64,000 bases of DNA, from positions 42,652,745 to 42,716,744 of the forward strand of contig CM075102.1 of assembly GCA_037576195.1 (NCBI GenBank). Reading direction: 5' to 3'. The translations under genes and the position numbers were made by a program. The DNA is from Phytoseiulus persimilis (lineage: Eukaryota > Arthropoda > Arachnida > Mesostigmata > Phytoseiidae). Below, piece by piece: positions 34,697 through 44,794 of this stretch (position 1 is its first letter; every line of letters starts with the position of its first letter). Under the pieces are notes generated by a model. That model searched no databases. It was not told the DNA's origin and saw only the letters and a list, made by a program, of their open reading frames with translations.

Positions 34697-34907
34697 CTGC
34701 GATTCCTCGTCCCCGCTGAAAATCCCCCCCGTTGTTAGTTTGTCTCCTGTTTGCGAGTGGTTGCGCATCTACTTCGTTCCTATCGCTTCTAATTAGAGCG
34801 GAGGCACGGAAAGAACAAGCACCGTCGTCGGTGTCGACTGCGTGTAACCGATTAACCAGCAGAGCAGTCCTTTGCCAGGAGTGACTTGGCGAATAAACTT
34901 CGGGTGA

Positions 34908-35333
34908 CGCGACGGCGGTGGGATAGTTAACAGCGAGGGCAAAGAGAGACTATTTCTTGAAGGTAGCGACGCCAATGGTCCCGAGGTGAACGGAGCCGGA
35001 GTCGAAGCGGCGCTGTTCGGGAACGAGGAACAGAAGTGTCCGAGGCCCGCTGGAAGCTTCGATTTCTGTGTCCAGCTTGGCAAAGCGTGGGAAAACTCCG
35101 ACTGCGACTGCATGGCGCCCAGCGTTAGGGACCTAGGGAGAAAGCCCGCGTCGAGGTTTCCACGGATGAATTTGAGAGGCGGGGGAGCGGATGCGATGGC
35201 TCGCATTGAAGGCTCGTGCCATGACAAGCGAGCATCCAGATGTGGATTCAGAACTCCGAGCGACGGCTACTCAGCAGCTCATTTCAACTCTCGAGAACGA
35301 ATGGTTCTCCGATCCGAACGATCCCATCGGTGA
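34908..35333 (+). CDS. Candidate exon with strong codon periodicity, unknown function
   Basis: The product is not recognised. The frame is open from a TGA at 34905 to a TGA at 35333. Across the first 108 codons about 47% start with G, while the two other plus frames of the same stretch give about 26-29%. That frame-specific excess is the strongest coding statistic I found. The protein is acidic and glycine/alanine-rich (SEGKERLFLEGSDANGPEVN), then has several cysteines including C-D-C, then an arginine/glycine region. There is no early ATG, so it would be an internal or terminal exon with an unidentified 5' edge. A 144-residue proline/serine/leucine-rich frame on minus is probably its shadow. 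The last 30 residues are less convincing. Confidence 0.4.
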   Translation, partial: RDGGGIVNSEGKERLFLEGSDANGPEVNGAGVEAALFGNEEQKCPRPAGSFDFCVQLGKAWENSDCDCMAPSVRDLGRKPASRFPRMNLRGGGADAMARIEGSCHDKRASRCGFRTPSDGYSAAHFNSRERMVLRSERSHR

Positions 35334-35388
35334 TGAGTGTCAATTAGCTGTGAGTTCCGTTCCGGCTCAGAAGATGAGATGTGTGTGA
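35191..35388 (+). CDS. Candidate small frame overlapping the 34.9-35.3 kb exon (65 aa)
   Basis: Opens with ATG at 35191 and stops at TGA. A third of its codons start with G, and the sequence is acidic and protein-like (EHPDVDSELRATATQQLIST). It overlaps the end of the previous frame, one register on. Either the previous exon continues here through a frameshift or an unseen splice, or this is a separate small frame. No family recognised. Confidence 0.25.
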   Translation: MRWLALKARAMTSEHPDVDSELRATATQQLISTLENEWFSDPNDPIGDECQLAVSSVPAQKMRCV

Positions 35389-36031
35389 ATTCGACCAGTT
35401 GCTTATGGAACACTTCGGAAGAGTGTAACTAGGATTCGGCCCGCAGTGAGCTTGCATCCGAGCCCGATACTTTGTGAGCTCGGAATTATATGTTGGGCCC
35501 CCCACAAGCCTCCCCGCATAATTTCTCCCCCGCGAATCCTAATCGTCGCCTTTATTCCGTTGGAGTCTACCCATGGAATCATCAGTGGGTCGAACCTTGG
35601 AACTCCTCTCTTCCGAGGAGTTTTTTCGATCCGAATGTGTCTCACCCACGCTGGCTTGAATCACTCGTGACAAACACAAAGACATCCCGTATCAGAGAGT
35701 AGATCGGGGATGACTGAGAGCGAATTCCGAACTGCGGAGCGCACGCGGCGACCACATGACGCGTCGAGCTAAGCAAGAGGAATCCGTCAACAAACAAACG
35801 GAAGAGAAGCGGGCCAACAACAATGCTCGACTCCGAGCCGTTTTTTGGGAGTGCCCACAACCTGGACGCCCCATTCGTTCCTTCCCTTATGAACCGATTG
35901 CGTAGCAACTTCGACTTAGTTCGTCTGGAAATTCCTTCGACTCCTTCGCGCATATTCGCAGTGGTACAACTTCAGTCCTCATTTCGTGACTCAGGGAGGC
36001 CTCCGGAAAGTACATTGATTCTTCGGAGGAA
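35389..36031. other. No supported gene
   Basis: Nothing recognised on plus. A minus frame (36135-35887) is acidic and protein-like but competes with the plus frame at 36.03-36.29 kb. Confidence 0.3.
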
Positions 36032-36286
36032 ATGGATTTGCGATCAGAAGAGCTGGCTGTCATAGCGTTCCGGTCAGATTCGAACGGCGTAGCGAGCGTG
36101 GTACGGTCGAGAGCTTGCTTACGAATTCCGTCCACTCACGGCCCGTCGAGGGAGCTATTCTCATCGAGTGCCGAATCCTTGGCTGAGTTCTTTCTGAAGA
36201 AGAGTTTACGGAAGCGACTAGCGGCTCCCGCGTCCAAAAGAGTCTTGCTCACGTGCCTAAGCCTCCGAGCTCAGCTTGCTGCGTAG
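36032..36286 (+). CDS. Candidate small protein, unknown function (84 aa)
   Basis: Begins with ATG at 36032 in a good context (GAA before, G after) and stops at TAG. About 31% of codons start with G. The amino end is acidic (MDLRSEELAVIAF), the middle serine-rich, and the end a basic amphipathic helix with leucine/alanine. No signal peptide. The minus strand here also has an open, protein-like frame, so strand is uncertain. Confidence 0.25.
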   Translation: MDLRSEELAVIAFRSDSNGVASVVRSRACLRIPSTHGPSRELFSSSAESLAEFFLKKSLRKRLAAPASKRVLLTCLSLRAQLAA

Positions 36287-36466
36287 GATGAAGCCGAATG
36301 AGTGGAACACATTGGAGCGGCGCTTGTTTGCGAGCGCCTGAGAAGGCTCAGAGACCAGCAGGCGAGAAAAGAGGTCCTCTATGCAACCGGCTACACAGCA
36401 ACCTGTCCCCGGCCCGATCCTCGTTCCTGCGCTCTTCATCATCCTCATGCGAACTCTAGGCGTCGA

Positions 36467-36730
36467 TCAGGTGTGCATCTCTACCAACAACGACTGCAGC
36501 AGCGAAAGCGACGCAGCCGTCGAAAACATCGACGATGACAACGACAACTTGTTCGAGGCCTCCGCCATAGAGGTCTGGAGCTCGTAGTCGTCGCTGCAGC
36601 CGCTTTTCTCAGGATCTGCTTCGGCATAAACGAAGACAGGCGGGTGGGTGGGTGGCGAGCAAGCTGAGTCGAGCCCGATGCACAGCAGCATTAGCTTACA
36701 AAGGAGAACTTCGGGCTTCCCGGAGGCCAT
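36467..36730 (-). CDS. Candidate secreted small protein (87 aa)
   Basis: Begins with ATG (36730-36728) in a good context (AAGT before, G after). The first 24 residues resemble a leader (EVLLCKLMLLCIGLDSA), though lysine and glutamate near its start make it atypical. After a possible cleavage site come C-S-P-P, an acidic stretch with one cysteine (AEADPEKSGCSDDYELQT) and a serine/leucine-rich end. No known peptide family. The plus strand carries an acidic frame built on CAACGAC-type repeats over the same bases. A CTTT-GTAAGC donor-like site lies inside the leader. Confidence 0.25.
   Translation of the reverse strand: MASGKPEVLLCKLMLLCIGLDSACSPPTHPPVFVYAEADPEKSGCSDDYELQTSMAEASNKLSLSSSMFSTAASLSLLQSLLVEMHT
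36637..36657 (+). repeat. GGTG-type four-base repeat
   Basis: GACA-GGCG-GGTG-GGTG-GGTG-G series, part of the dispersed four-base-period set. Confidence 0.6.
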
Positions 36731-36741
36731 ACTTTTGTGTG

Positions 36742-36754
36742 CCCCCCCCCCCCC
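36742..36754 (+). repeat. Poly-C run (13)
   Basis: Thirteen consecutive C residues, uncommon in metazoan DNA and prone to sequencing error, so the exact length is uncertain. Confidence 0.9.
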
Positions 36755-38411
36755 TACTTCGTATATTTCTCGCTGATTCAGCCGCCCATGCGACCAGCTA
36801 GCAGGCATCCAGGCCGGGCCGACGAACCTGAGAGAAAAGGACTGTCAAGGAACTTTTCGTGGAACAGGATACGGGAGGATCTGAGTCTCGGATCTCAGTT
36901 GCAAACGAATCCGCGGGTTTCCCGAAGTTCATTTGATCCTCTTCCACTCCGTTTCCGCGCAGGTGGGAAGCAGCGTCTGCGTCAGGATGGGGAACTGAGG
37001 CGAACCATCGTCAACAAAAGTGATGAGAATTTCCCTCTGTGGAAGTGGGTTTGGGGGTAGTATCAATTCAGTCCAGGATGCGGTGGGCCGTCGACGTGTT
37101 CCGCTTGGAACAATTTTTTGTCGCTTTAGATGAAGGAGAGCGCAAACCGCCGGTTCCCAGCCGGGGCCTTGTGGAGCCCGGTCTCATCGCAACGCGACAC
37201 CGAGCAGACACGAGCCAGCCAGCAAGAAAAATCCGAAATTTTTCAACGTCGACGCCACCTGCGCCGGAAACGTTTTCTCCCAGCGCTCGCCTGAAAGCGA
37301 TGAACGGAAGCAAGAGGACTCGTGGGGGAGGGGCAGGTAATGCGGGAGTCGGAGAACTGCTCGAGAAGACAAAGCCTAGAGTAACGGAAAAGACAGCTCC
37401 GGCGGCTTAGAATTAGTCCCAGGTAGACTCAGTCACAACAGGCCTCCTGGTCGTCTGTTCGGATCCTCCGTTCGAGAGAAGACGAGCACAACGACCCCTC
37501 ACCGAGAATAACGGCGACGTCTGCTAGCTGATACGCGAAGCGGCTGGCGCTGACGTCACGCGAGCAGACACTAATCCTTGTATTCATCTATTCGTCCGGC
37601 CACCAGCGGGCGGCTCGGCAACCAACTGGTCTGATGGCGCTCATCTATCCAACGCCTCCGAGCTCATTGCAGGATGTTTTATGCAACCGTATCGTTGTTT
37701 CTCGATGTTCGGAACAGCGACTCCACTCACTTACTCTGCGTGCGGACGAGATTCGAAGCTCCAGAGAGCACGAGCCAGATACTCGGGGGTGATCGAAGGA
37801 GTGATCGGGGGAGAGACACGGTGGTGGGGAAGCAGGAGGCCGAGAGGGACCCTGAGATAGCGCCCGCCCGCCCGCCCGCCAGCCAGCCACGCAGCGAGTC
37901 CGGACTTTATAATGATCGATAGTGAGCTCTTCAAGGCATGGCTAAGGTTAATGTTCGAGAACAAGGTTGTCTACGTTTTTGAATAAAATATTCGTCCTCC
38001 ATTAATTCTGACTGATTTTACGGCTCGCCCCGGTGCCGTGCACACACGCCCGCGCATTCATACGTGATATTTCAAGTCTTTGGGATCGGGGCCGATTCTG
38101 CTTCACCGTTCGTGCTTCGGCCCGGGAGCTTTAACTGCCACGTCGTCGATCAAGAGCGGGTTCGATGGCTGGTGTGCTTCAAAGTATACGGCGCGCTCCT
38201 TGATTGGAGGCGAGTCGAACCCACAATCACCTTGAATATCTACGGCGAGCACAGAATCGAGAGCGAGGCTGCTGTTCCTCGCGAATCGCAACGTCTGAGA
38301 GGCTTCGGTTCGGAGGCGTTCGAGGAGAGGAGACTCTTGTACTTCGGCTGCATATCCCCCGCTTTCCGGGTCGAACTGAGTTCTCGTTCGGCGGTCCCAT
38401 GGAAACTTTCT
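36755..38411. other. No firm gene
   Basis: A plus frame at 37039-37410 contains a GCAG-GTAATG donor-like site and a basic end, with no recognised content. The patch at 37861-37892 is listed separately. Minus and plus frames at 38064-38758 are the shadows of, or competitors to, the next model. Confidence 0.3.
37861..37892 (+). repeat. CGCC tetranucleotide repeat grading into AGCC
   Basis: Five CGCC-type units followed by two AGCC units, part of the dispersed four-base-period set. Confidence 0.8.
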
Positions 38412-38768
38412 CTACCGAACGAGGCCCACTTTCCAATTCTTGCCGGTGGCCTCCGCTTGCCGCAGAGACTTGGGATCACCAGTTACGTATCCAGCACTTT
38501 CTTGGAGAGCGGAACCCTGAGGCCGCGCGTAGCCTGGGAAGGCAATCGGGGGAGGGCAAGCTGCGAGTTCTTCCCAACACTTACATCTGTAATTGTGAAC
38601 GACATCCTGGCGGTCCTCGCGAACAGGGACACGCGTCTCGGATGAGGTTCGGGCCCACGCCTGGATTGTTGCCAGGCAGGAAGAACAGAGAAGGAGCCAA
38701 CAAAGAAAGAAGGAATGAAAGGGAGAGAGGGACGCGTGGAACACAGCAGCCTCAATGAAAAGCCCCAT
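38412..38768 (-). CDS. Candidate secreted two-exon protein, unknown function (101 aa)
   Basis: Model on minus: exon 1 38768-38585, a 51-base intron 38584-38534, exon 2 38533-38412, stop TAG. The intron begins GTAAGTG and ends with a pyrimidine-rich tract and TTCCCAG, both near consensus. Its length is a multiple of three with no stop, so retention would add 17 residues. ATG (38768-38766) is followed by a hydrophobic run (FFLCWLLLCSSCLATIQAWA) typical of a signal peptide. The mature part is polar, with glutamate/aspartate/arginine and one cysteine near the junction, ending NWKVGLVR. In the 63 codons after the leader about 41% start with G, clearly above the other two minus frames. The leader-coding sequence also looks like a polypyrimidine tract, so exon 1 might instead start at 38660. 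No family recognised. Confidence 0.4.
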   Translation of the reverse strand: MGLFIEAAVFHASLSPFHSFFLCWLLLCSSCLATIQAWARTSSETRVPVREDRQDVVHNYRCKCWEELAACPPPIAFPGYARPQGSALQESAGYVTGDPKSLRQAEATGKNWKVGLVR

Positions 38769-41103
38769 GATGAGATTGACTCTTTTTGATGCCGAGATTT
38801 CCTTCGAACGGTCGGAACACTCGGAGTCTTGCCAAGCCGGGCAGTCAGGCAAGCAGCCAGGCAGAGCTTGCTCACGTGGTTGCTCGGCGGCGCACGCCAC
38901 GTAGACGACTTGATGTGAGTTGGCACGGAAGATGTTCTCGTAGTAGTTTCGTTTCTCTCTGCGAGAGCCGCCGCTCCTCTACCCCCCTCACCTCCCCCTC
39001 TGCTCATCTTCCTGTTCTCAGCCTCCCGAACAACTAGCATGACTGTCTTTCGAAATCCACCGCCCCGAGTTTATTTATATCAGATGAGACGATTCTCTCC
39101 CATGACCGGAATCAGGATCGGAGTTCGTCTCTCGAGTGAGATCCACTTCGAGGAGTATTTTTACCGCAGTTTTTCACCACACCTCTCAACGCCTCAAAAC
39201 TGAGGACTGGAATGAGACTCGTATGCTCCACGAAGGCTGTCAGAACCCGTCCAACTTCGAATTGAAAAGGAAAACAGCTGTCATACTTGCCCGCTGCCGA
39301 CCCGTTTCAGGTAGCTCCGAAATGAGTGCCGCAGTTGAACGATTCCATCTAGACTTGGTGCAGACGTTGGACTTGTGGCCCGACCCGCTTGGGTAGCCGT
39401 TTTCATTTGACACTGAACTTGTTTTCGAGCCTGGGCAGATCTTAGGACTGTCCCTGACGAGTTCGATGCCCCTCGCTTTGGGATCATGCCCAGGCTGACG
39501 AGCGGCGGTTCTCTGCCGTTTTCACAGGAACGAAACAACGTCGTATCGGATTTCAAGAAACCTCCTGACGACGCAACTCAAGCTCCGTTGGCCTCGATTG
39601 ACCCTTGTTGTCCGAAGTATCACAGGGTATTTGGCCCGGCGAGCTCGGGAGTTTCCGGAATGCGATAGTAAGGGAACTCTCTCGTTCTTGGAGGAGCCGA
39701 ACCGCCAGAGCCTCGGCTAGCAGAGATGAGGAGCTCCCGGCTCCAGAGGGGAGGGAACATTTCAATCTCCGTGCAAAGCTCCGCAGGATTTCCCAAACGG
39801 AGATTCCTCGGCGGACAGCTTCAGGTTTTCCGGCTCTCATTGGAAGTTTGGTCTTCTTTTGTTGTGGCCGTTCGGAAGCTATTGATGCGGGGAATTAGGA
39901 GGGAATCCGAGGGATGTTGCTCCTAACTGGAGATAGAAGTCAGCGAGGCCTGCGACGTTTTCAGTCTCGACTTCGACTTTGTGATTCCGCCAAAACCCCG
40001 TCCCAAAATCTCCGTCGCTGAATCAGTCCATCTCTGGAGACTTCCTGAACATCTAGCGAGTCTGACTCGTTCCGATGCTGGCGAGTATGTTCGTGAGTAG
40101 CCTTTCGCCTTACCCGTATTCACCCTTCGCAGTGACTTCGGTCCCCCATGTGTCTGTGAGGTTTCACCTCGTTTGCCTTCTCACTTTCTGCACACCAATC
40201 CAATGGGACAACGGCCAAGCTGGATGACCGGCAGGCTGGTGAACTAGCCAGCAGCTATTTGCATCCGAATAAGGCCCTCAGGACCAGTTCACACGACAGA
40301 TCCCAAGACGAAGAACACGAGGTCGTCCCTTGCACTGAAGGTGTGGTGAATTCGTCGCGGCATATGCCCGATCAAGAACACAACATGCATGTCGGTGAAG
40401 GAACACGATACGATCCCTGTGCCGTGCCGCTGTTGGCGTCATCATCAGCACTAATTATTATTTATGAATGTTATTTTTCGAAGCAGAGCCGTTATCGTGC
40501 CAAAGATGGCGCCGCCAACTTCATTGTTGAAGCGAAGCCGGTCGACCGGTCGGTCGGGCGGCCGCTCGGCCCTATCTCCCCAGAATATTAAACGGCACCT
40601 GCCGAAGGACTCCGCATTCTCACGGAGTCGCAATGAACTGCGGAAAGATATCGGATCCTCCCAGACCAAAAGCGGATATGGCCTCCGCCTGGCATGACGC
40701 GACATCGAGCCTCAAATGACATCCTAACGAGATGGGAAGCGAGTGAGCGTACGAGCGAGAAAGAACCGACGCAGCGGCTGCTGAGGGATTTTTTTGACTC
40801 ATTCCGAAAAAAAAAAACGAGTAAAACCACGGAGAGAAATCAGCTCTGTCATCGCTCCTCCCGAAGCAAGGTTCGATTCAAAAGACTGAGCGACAGTCGG
40901 ACCAACGGATCGCTTGCTTCACTGAGCGATCATGGTCCTGCCAGCCCGGAGCCAAAAGCATGAAGGAAAATAATATCGCACAGTGGAGGGCTGACTAAGC
41001 CAGCTTGCTTTCAAACCGCAATCTCTCGAAAGCTGTCCCATCCATTTATCTCGTCGACCGAAGGAAGTCCCAGACCTACAGTACTCTGCAAGTCTATTGG
41101 ATA
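38769..41103. other. No supported gene (38.8-41.1 kb)
   Basis: Contains degenerate GCCA/GGCA patches at 38828-38865 and 40212-40255, a GGTC/GGCG patch near 40541-40570 and a poly-A of eleven at 40807-40817. An ACGG-GTAAGG donor-like site on minus at about 40114 has no convincing exon. No recognised coding sequence. Confidence 0.35.
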
Positions 41104-41538
41104 TCAAAACCCGCTCGACTGCACAGTTTCCAGTGATTCGAGTCGTTCTCGATCCCGGAAGCTCTTTCTGGAAGGCGTCAGAATCCGTCTCCATTGATGG
41201 TTCCATCCCAATTGTTTCCCGTGGTCCATCACGGCAGAGTGTTTCCCGAACAGTTGAGCATCGCAAAACATTTCAGTCAAATATCGAGCGGGGACTTTCT
41301 CGAACGAAAACTTTCTGTGGGATTTCTGACCCAATATTACACCATAACGACCCCATTTCCGGTGTACGCTTTGAAAAAATTTGGGCCAACTTTCCCTGGT
41401 CGGCAGAATAGTTGTTTGAACTACAGAAGTCACTCGCACGAGGCCGGACAAAAGGCCAACGGAGCTCATTTCGTGGTGGACATCCGTTCCTGCTGCCTCG
41501 GCCGCTTCGGTGGTCGGCGCTTTGGCCGCCAGGGATAG
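41104..41538. other. Overlapping protein-like frames on both strands, strand undecided
   Basis: On minus, an ATG in good context (GAA before) at 41469 opens a 121-residue frame to 41104. It starts SSVGLLSGLVRVTSVVQTT, which could be a mitochondrial presequence or amphipathic helix, and continues with a lysine/arginine/aromatic-rich region. On plus, ATG at 41197 opens 113 residues to 41538, aromatic- and glycine-rich with two adjacent cysteines near the end. Both have balanced composition and neither has a clear excess of G-starting codons. At most one is likely to be real. No family recognised. Confidence 0.3.
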
Positions 41539-42898
41539 AACGAACGAATAAACGGTCTGTTCGTTCCGAATTATTAAGTCTTTTATTATGATTTTTGTTC
41601 AAACTGAGGGGAAGCTTGTTGTTGCCGAAAGAGCGGGCGAGTCGACCAGCCCAACAGCGATCTTTTGTCAAGTTCCAGAGCCCGGTTCGACTTGAGCGTC
41701 GTCGTCGGCTGCTTTGCCTCTCCGTCCTCACAATCACCGCTTGACGACCACTAGCAACTGACGGACGGACCAAATCACAGAACTTGAATGGGAGATGTTG
41801 CCTGCAAATTCACAAACTGGCTGACAGGATGAAGGACTGCCAGCGCTGCCAGCAAGCCTGCCTGCCTAGCAGCCACCACAGCGGAGCAGCGAACGTTGAC
41901 GGACAACAGGCTAATTATAAAGCAAGCATGCTTTGAAATGAGGGATAATTACGAAATGAAGAGATGACTTCGCACACACTCACACACCTCGTATATCCGC
42001 TGAGCGGATGAATCAGATGAGTTGTTTCGGAATTTCATGAACGGCTCTAGATCTGTCTGAACCCTCTTTCTGAACTCATCAAATCAGACACTGATTCATT
42101 CGCTCTCGTATGCTTCTTCTTCCCAGTGGAGCGATCCATCCATCTATCTCGAGCAGAGGTAGTTTTCCGTTGATGTTGTTTCGGATCGGCCATAATTCCA
42201 TTGTTCTTGTGCAGCAGCCATAGGTTTCCCGGCGGCCGGTCAGCCAGCTTGTTGTTGCAGAGTCGAGCCCCGTCCATTGTTTGTAGAGACGCTATCTCTC
42301 GACTCTGTAATCTAGCAAGACAAAATTAACTGATAGATACGGGTTCGCGAATTTCGAGCTGAATTTTGATAAACGACGCCGTGCCGTCTACGACGCCGGG
42401 TCTCGTTGTAAGTGTTTCGAGTCAATGTCAACGCTAGGAACATCTCGACTTTCAGCGCTATGCTTTGCTCGGCGTGGAATTGACGTTGATTTAGGTGAAC
42501 AATTCCGACGCAAAAGAAACCTAGATTTTTCGGCAGAACGAAGGGCTGAGCTCCGGTCAGACAAACCGACAAGATCCCAAATTGCAGAATGTTCGCTGTC
42601 AGCCGACCTCATTTGGGCTACTTGATTCTCATTCCATAACACGCACATTCTTGCAGAGATCACGGCTGTACGGTGCAGTTCCTCAACTTCTATGTCGATC
42701 CAGGGCATGTCTATGGGTACTCCAGCAGCTTACCGATGCCCTAAGCTCTAAGTGGAAGCGAGGAGAAAAAATACACGGTGACCAACGTAGATCGGGAATT
42801 TTCTTACCCTCCTATCTGTTGGTTGACTCGGTGAAAAATGCTTGGAATCTATTTTTTCTTCCCAGCACGAGAAATTGAGAAAGCTCAATTTTTGAGCA
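41539..42898. other. No firm gene; one degenerate repeat patch
   Basis: A CTGCCAGC/GCCTGCC patch lies at 41813-41880. On plus, CACATTCTTGCAG gives an acceptor at about 42657 followed by a short open frame (QFLNFYVDPGHVYGYSSSL) that soon stops. On minus, a 106-residue frame at 42708-42388 competes. AGG-GTAAGA on minus at about 42806 ends a 163-residue ATG frame that opposes the next model. Confidence 0.25.
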
Positions 42899-42905
42899 TA
42901 TAAAG
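42899..42905 (+). promoter_or_regulatory. TATA-like element before the 42.9-43.5 kb model
   Basis: TATAAAG on plus, immediately upstream of an open frame. If used, the start site would fall near 42930. The frame that follows lacks an early ATG, which argues against this being the promoter of that frame. Confidence 0.2.
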
Positions 42906-43498
42906 AAGTGACCGGGTCGGTTCGGCGACTCCGACGTCGTGTAGTTTGGACGAGTTTTGTCAGCATCTTATTTTTTTGGGATCGGCCTCGCCGAGGAGAT
43001 ACGGGGCAATTGAACCGAGAACGACAGTTTGTCAACAGATCAGTGATCTTTGTGATGCTGATGCGATCGGCCGAGCTCTGGATTTCTTCAGCGAATGTGT
43101 GGGATCCATTGCCGCATCCAGGGAAGTCAATACGAACTGGATTAATTCGCTTGAGACGTTTCACGGGGAGCCATTGGAAAAGTTCGAGAAAAAGTTGGCG
43201 TTTATAGAGGCTTTCTAGGGAAGTCAGAACCCGACCCATCGACGCAAATGAAGAGCACGTCCTTGCAGCTATAGATCACGAGCAGAATTTTCAGGAGCAC
43301 TTTTCACCGAGTAATGACCAAAAGAACGAAGGGTGAGAAGATTCTCGACTCACGTTGACCACTTTGTATTTGCTAAACTGAGATACAAGAGAGTGGATTT
43401 CAACCCGACTCCAGATTGCTGTCTTCCCCTCCTTTCGTCTTCCTTCTACTCTTCTTATCAGTTTGGGAACGGTGGAGATCGAGCAGGGGATTGCATGA
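42904..43498 (+). CDS. Candidate carboxyl-terminal part of a gene, unknown function, with one register shift
   Basis: Three pieces read as one acidic protein. The frame 42904-43215 lacks ATG (it includes SDLCDADAIGRALDFFSECV). The frame 43208-43332, one register on, continues (DANEEHVLAAIDHEQNFQEH). After the donor GAAGG-GTGAGA and a 129-base intron with a long pyrimidine tract ending CTTCTTATCAG, exon 43462-43498 finishes in phase with TGA (GTVEIEQGIA). About 38% of the codons start with G. The last intron is convincing. The junction near 43205-43216 is not: no good donor is visible, so a one-base indel, an odd intron or a pseudogene is possible. A 163-residue minus frame from ATG at 43239 opposes it but has only 17% G-starting codons. 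Confidence 0.4.
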
Positions 43499-44562
43499 AT
43501 TTGCTGTCTGTCATCATCGCTGCCAATTTTCTGGCTCATTTCTACGAAGTTGGAAACAGTGGCTACCGTAGCGAACTTCATTCGCTATATTCCGCGTGAA
43601 AAGCGACGGCGATTGCAACACCCGCGAACAAGCATGAACATTCCGACGTCTGATAGTGCTTTGGATAATAGTTTGCGTCTGTGTGATCCTTCACGGCATT
43701 GATAACTCACAGCGTCTCAGGTGTCGAATTCGTTGCATACGGAATCGAGGCCTGAGAGTTGAATCGATGAGCCGTCTCACTAAATAAAACATGAAACAGC
43801 TTCATACTGCACGGAACGGCTTGTCTCGATCTCATGGCTAATGATGTTTTTTTTTTTTGTTACTCGATCATTCTCAAATGGAACCTAGAACAAAATTCAT
43901 CTCAGGGAGTAGCGGCGTCGGTTGGAACCAGCTTGCTCAGTCGGGGAGGATACCGTGTATGTATCAATGAATGCAGGCATTGATTCAGTCGAACCTCTCC
44001 ACAGAGCCTGGCGCAGGAATATTCTCCAGACTCTGTCCTCTGGGATACGCCGTTGTCTGTAAGGGCGAGATCGTGGAAGAAGAGTCATTCATTCAGCTGG
44101 CGATAACGGAACGCTCAGTCGTGCATTGACCATGTACGGGCGAAGAACCGACTTGATTACTTGGAGAGCTTAGACCCCGCGAAAAACCTCCAAGTGCTCA
44201 ATAAGTGACCGTGTCCCAGGGCTGATACTGCTGCCCTGCCTTCTCTCGAGAAATTGTGGTGGAGTACCCGCCGAATATCCTGAGCGGCTCCGTTTTTCCG
44301 CCCGTCTCGGCTTTTCCTCTTTCTTTTTTTTCACGACAAGTCTTAAAGAGAACAAGGATGACTTTGGAAATTGCTGGCTTAGTCATAAAAAGTTCCACAA
44401 CGGAAGACATAAAGCAGATCTTCTTCAAGCTTCGAATATTTCCTTGCGAGCCGCTCTTATTGTGATGAGTTCAGTCTTGGTGATGTATTCTTCTCTTGGC
44501 TGCTTTGTTTTTATCCTCAGCTAAAAAAAAACTCAAGCTACCTGTGATCTATGTGTTCGGAC
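43499..44562. other. No supported gene; poly-T run
   Basis: A 12-base poly-T lies at 43847-43858. No recognised coding sequence. Confidence 0.4.
43847..43858 (+). repeat. Poly-T run (12)
   Basis: Twelve T residues. No retrotransposon body adjoins it on minus, so it is not an evident poly-A tail. Confidence 0.9.
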
Positions 44563-44794
44563 TTAATGGCTGCGTAGGAAGGAACCAGAGCTGGCTAAAC
44601 ACAGGAGGATTCGGTAAACAAACATTTCGGACTCATCAAGCTTGATGCGTATTTCTCCTTCCCTCTTCCTTTTGTCCGGTTCGAAAGCCATTATAGCGTC
44701 AGCCAGCAAGCGAAGATTCGAGCGAAGTTGCCTCAACGTAAACCTGAACAGTTCCTTCCTCTCGTTTCCTGAGACCATGCTATCGAGCCGCGTT
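44563..44794 (-). CDS. Candidate terminal exon, unknown function
   Basis: On minus a strong acceptor (TCTCTGGCCATTTTGTTCAG) precedes 44794. The frame entering it includes an ATG at 44778 and runs to TAA. From that ATG 71 residues are encoded, charged and strongly helix-forming (NERKELFRFTLRQLRSNLRL, then EPDKRKREGEIRIKLDES), ending in a hydrophobic stretch (MFVYRILLCLASSG) that could be a tail anchor. The same frame is open far upstream (to 45129), but there it is arginine/serine-rich. No domain recognised. Confidence 0.3.

Noticed and set aside
40868..40882. GGTTCGATTC resembles a tRNA B box on plus
   Set aside because: No A box or acceptor stem upstream, and no T-stem pairing.
42748..43239. 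163-codon minus ATG frame ending at an AGG-GTAAGA donor
   Set aside because: Only about 17% of codons start with G. The plus frames here have about 38% and a better intron, so the minus frame is probably a shadow.
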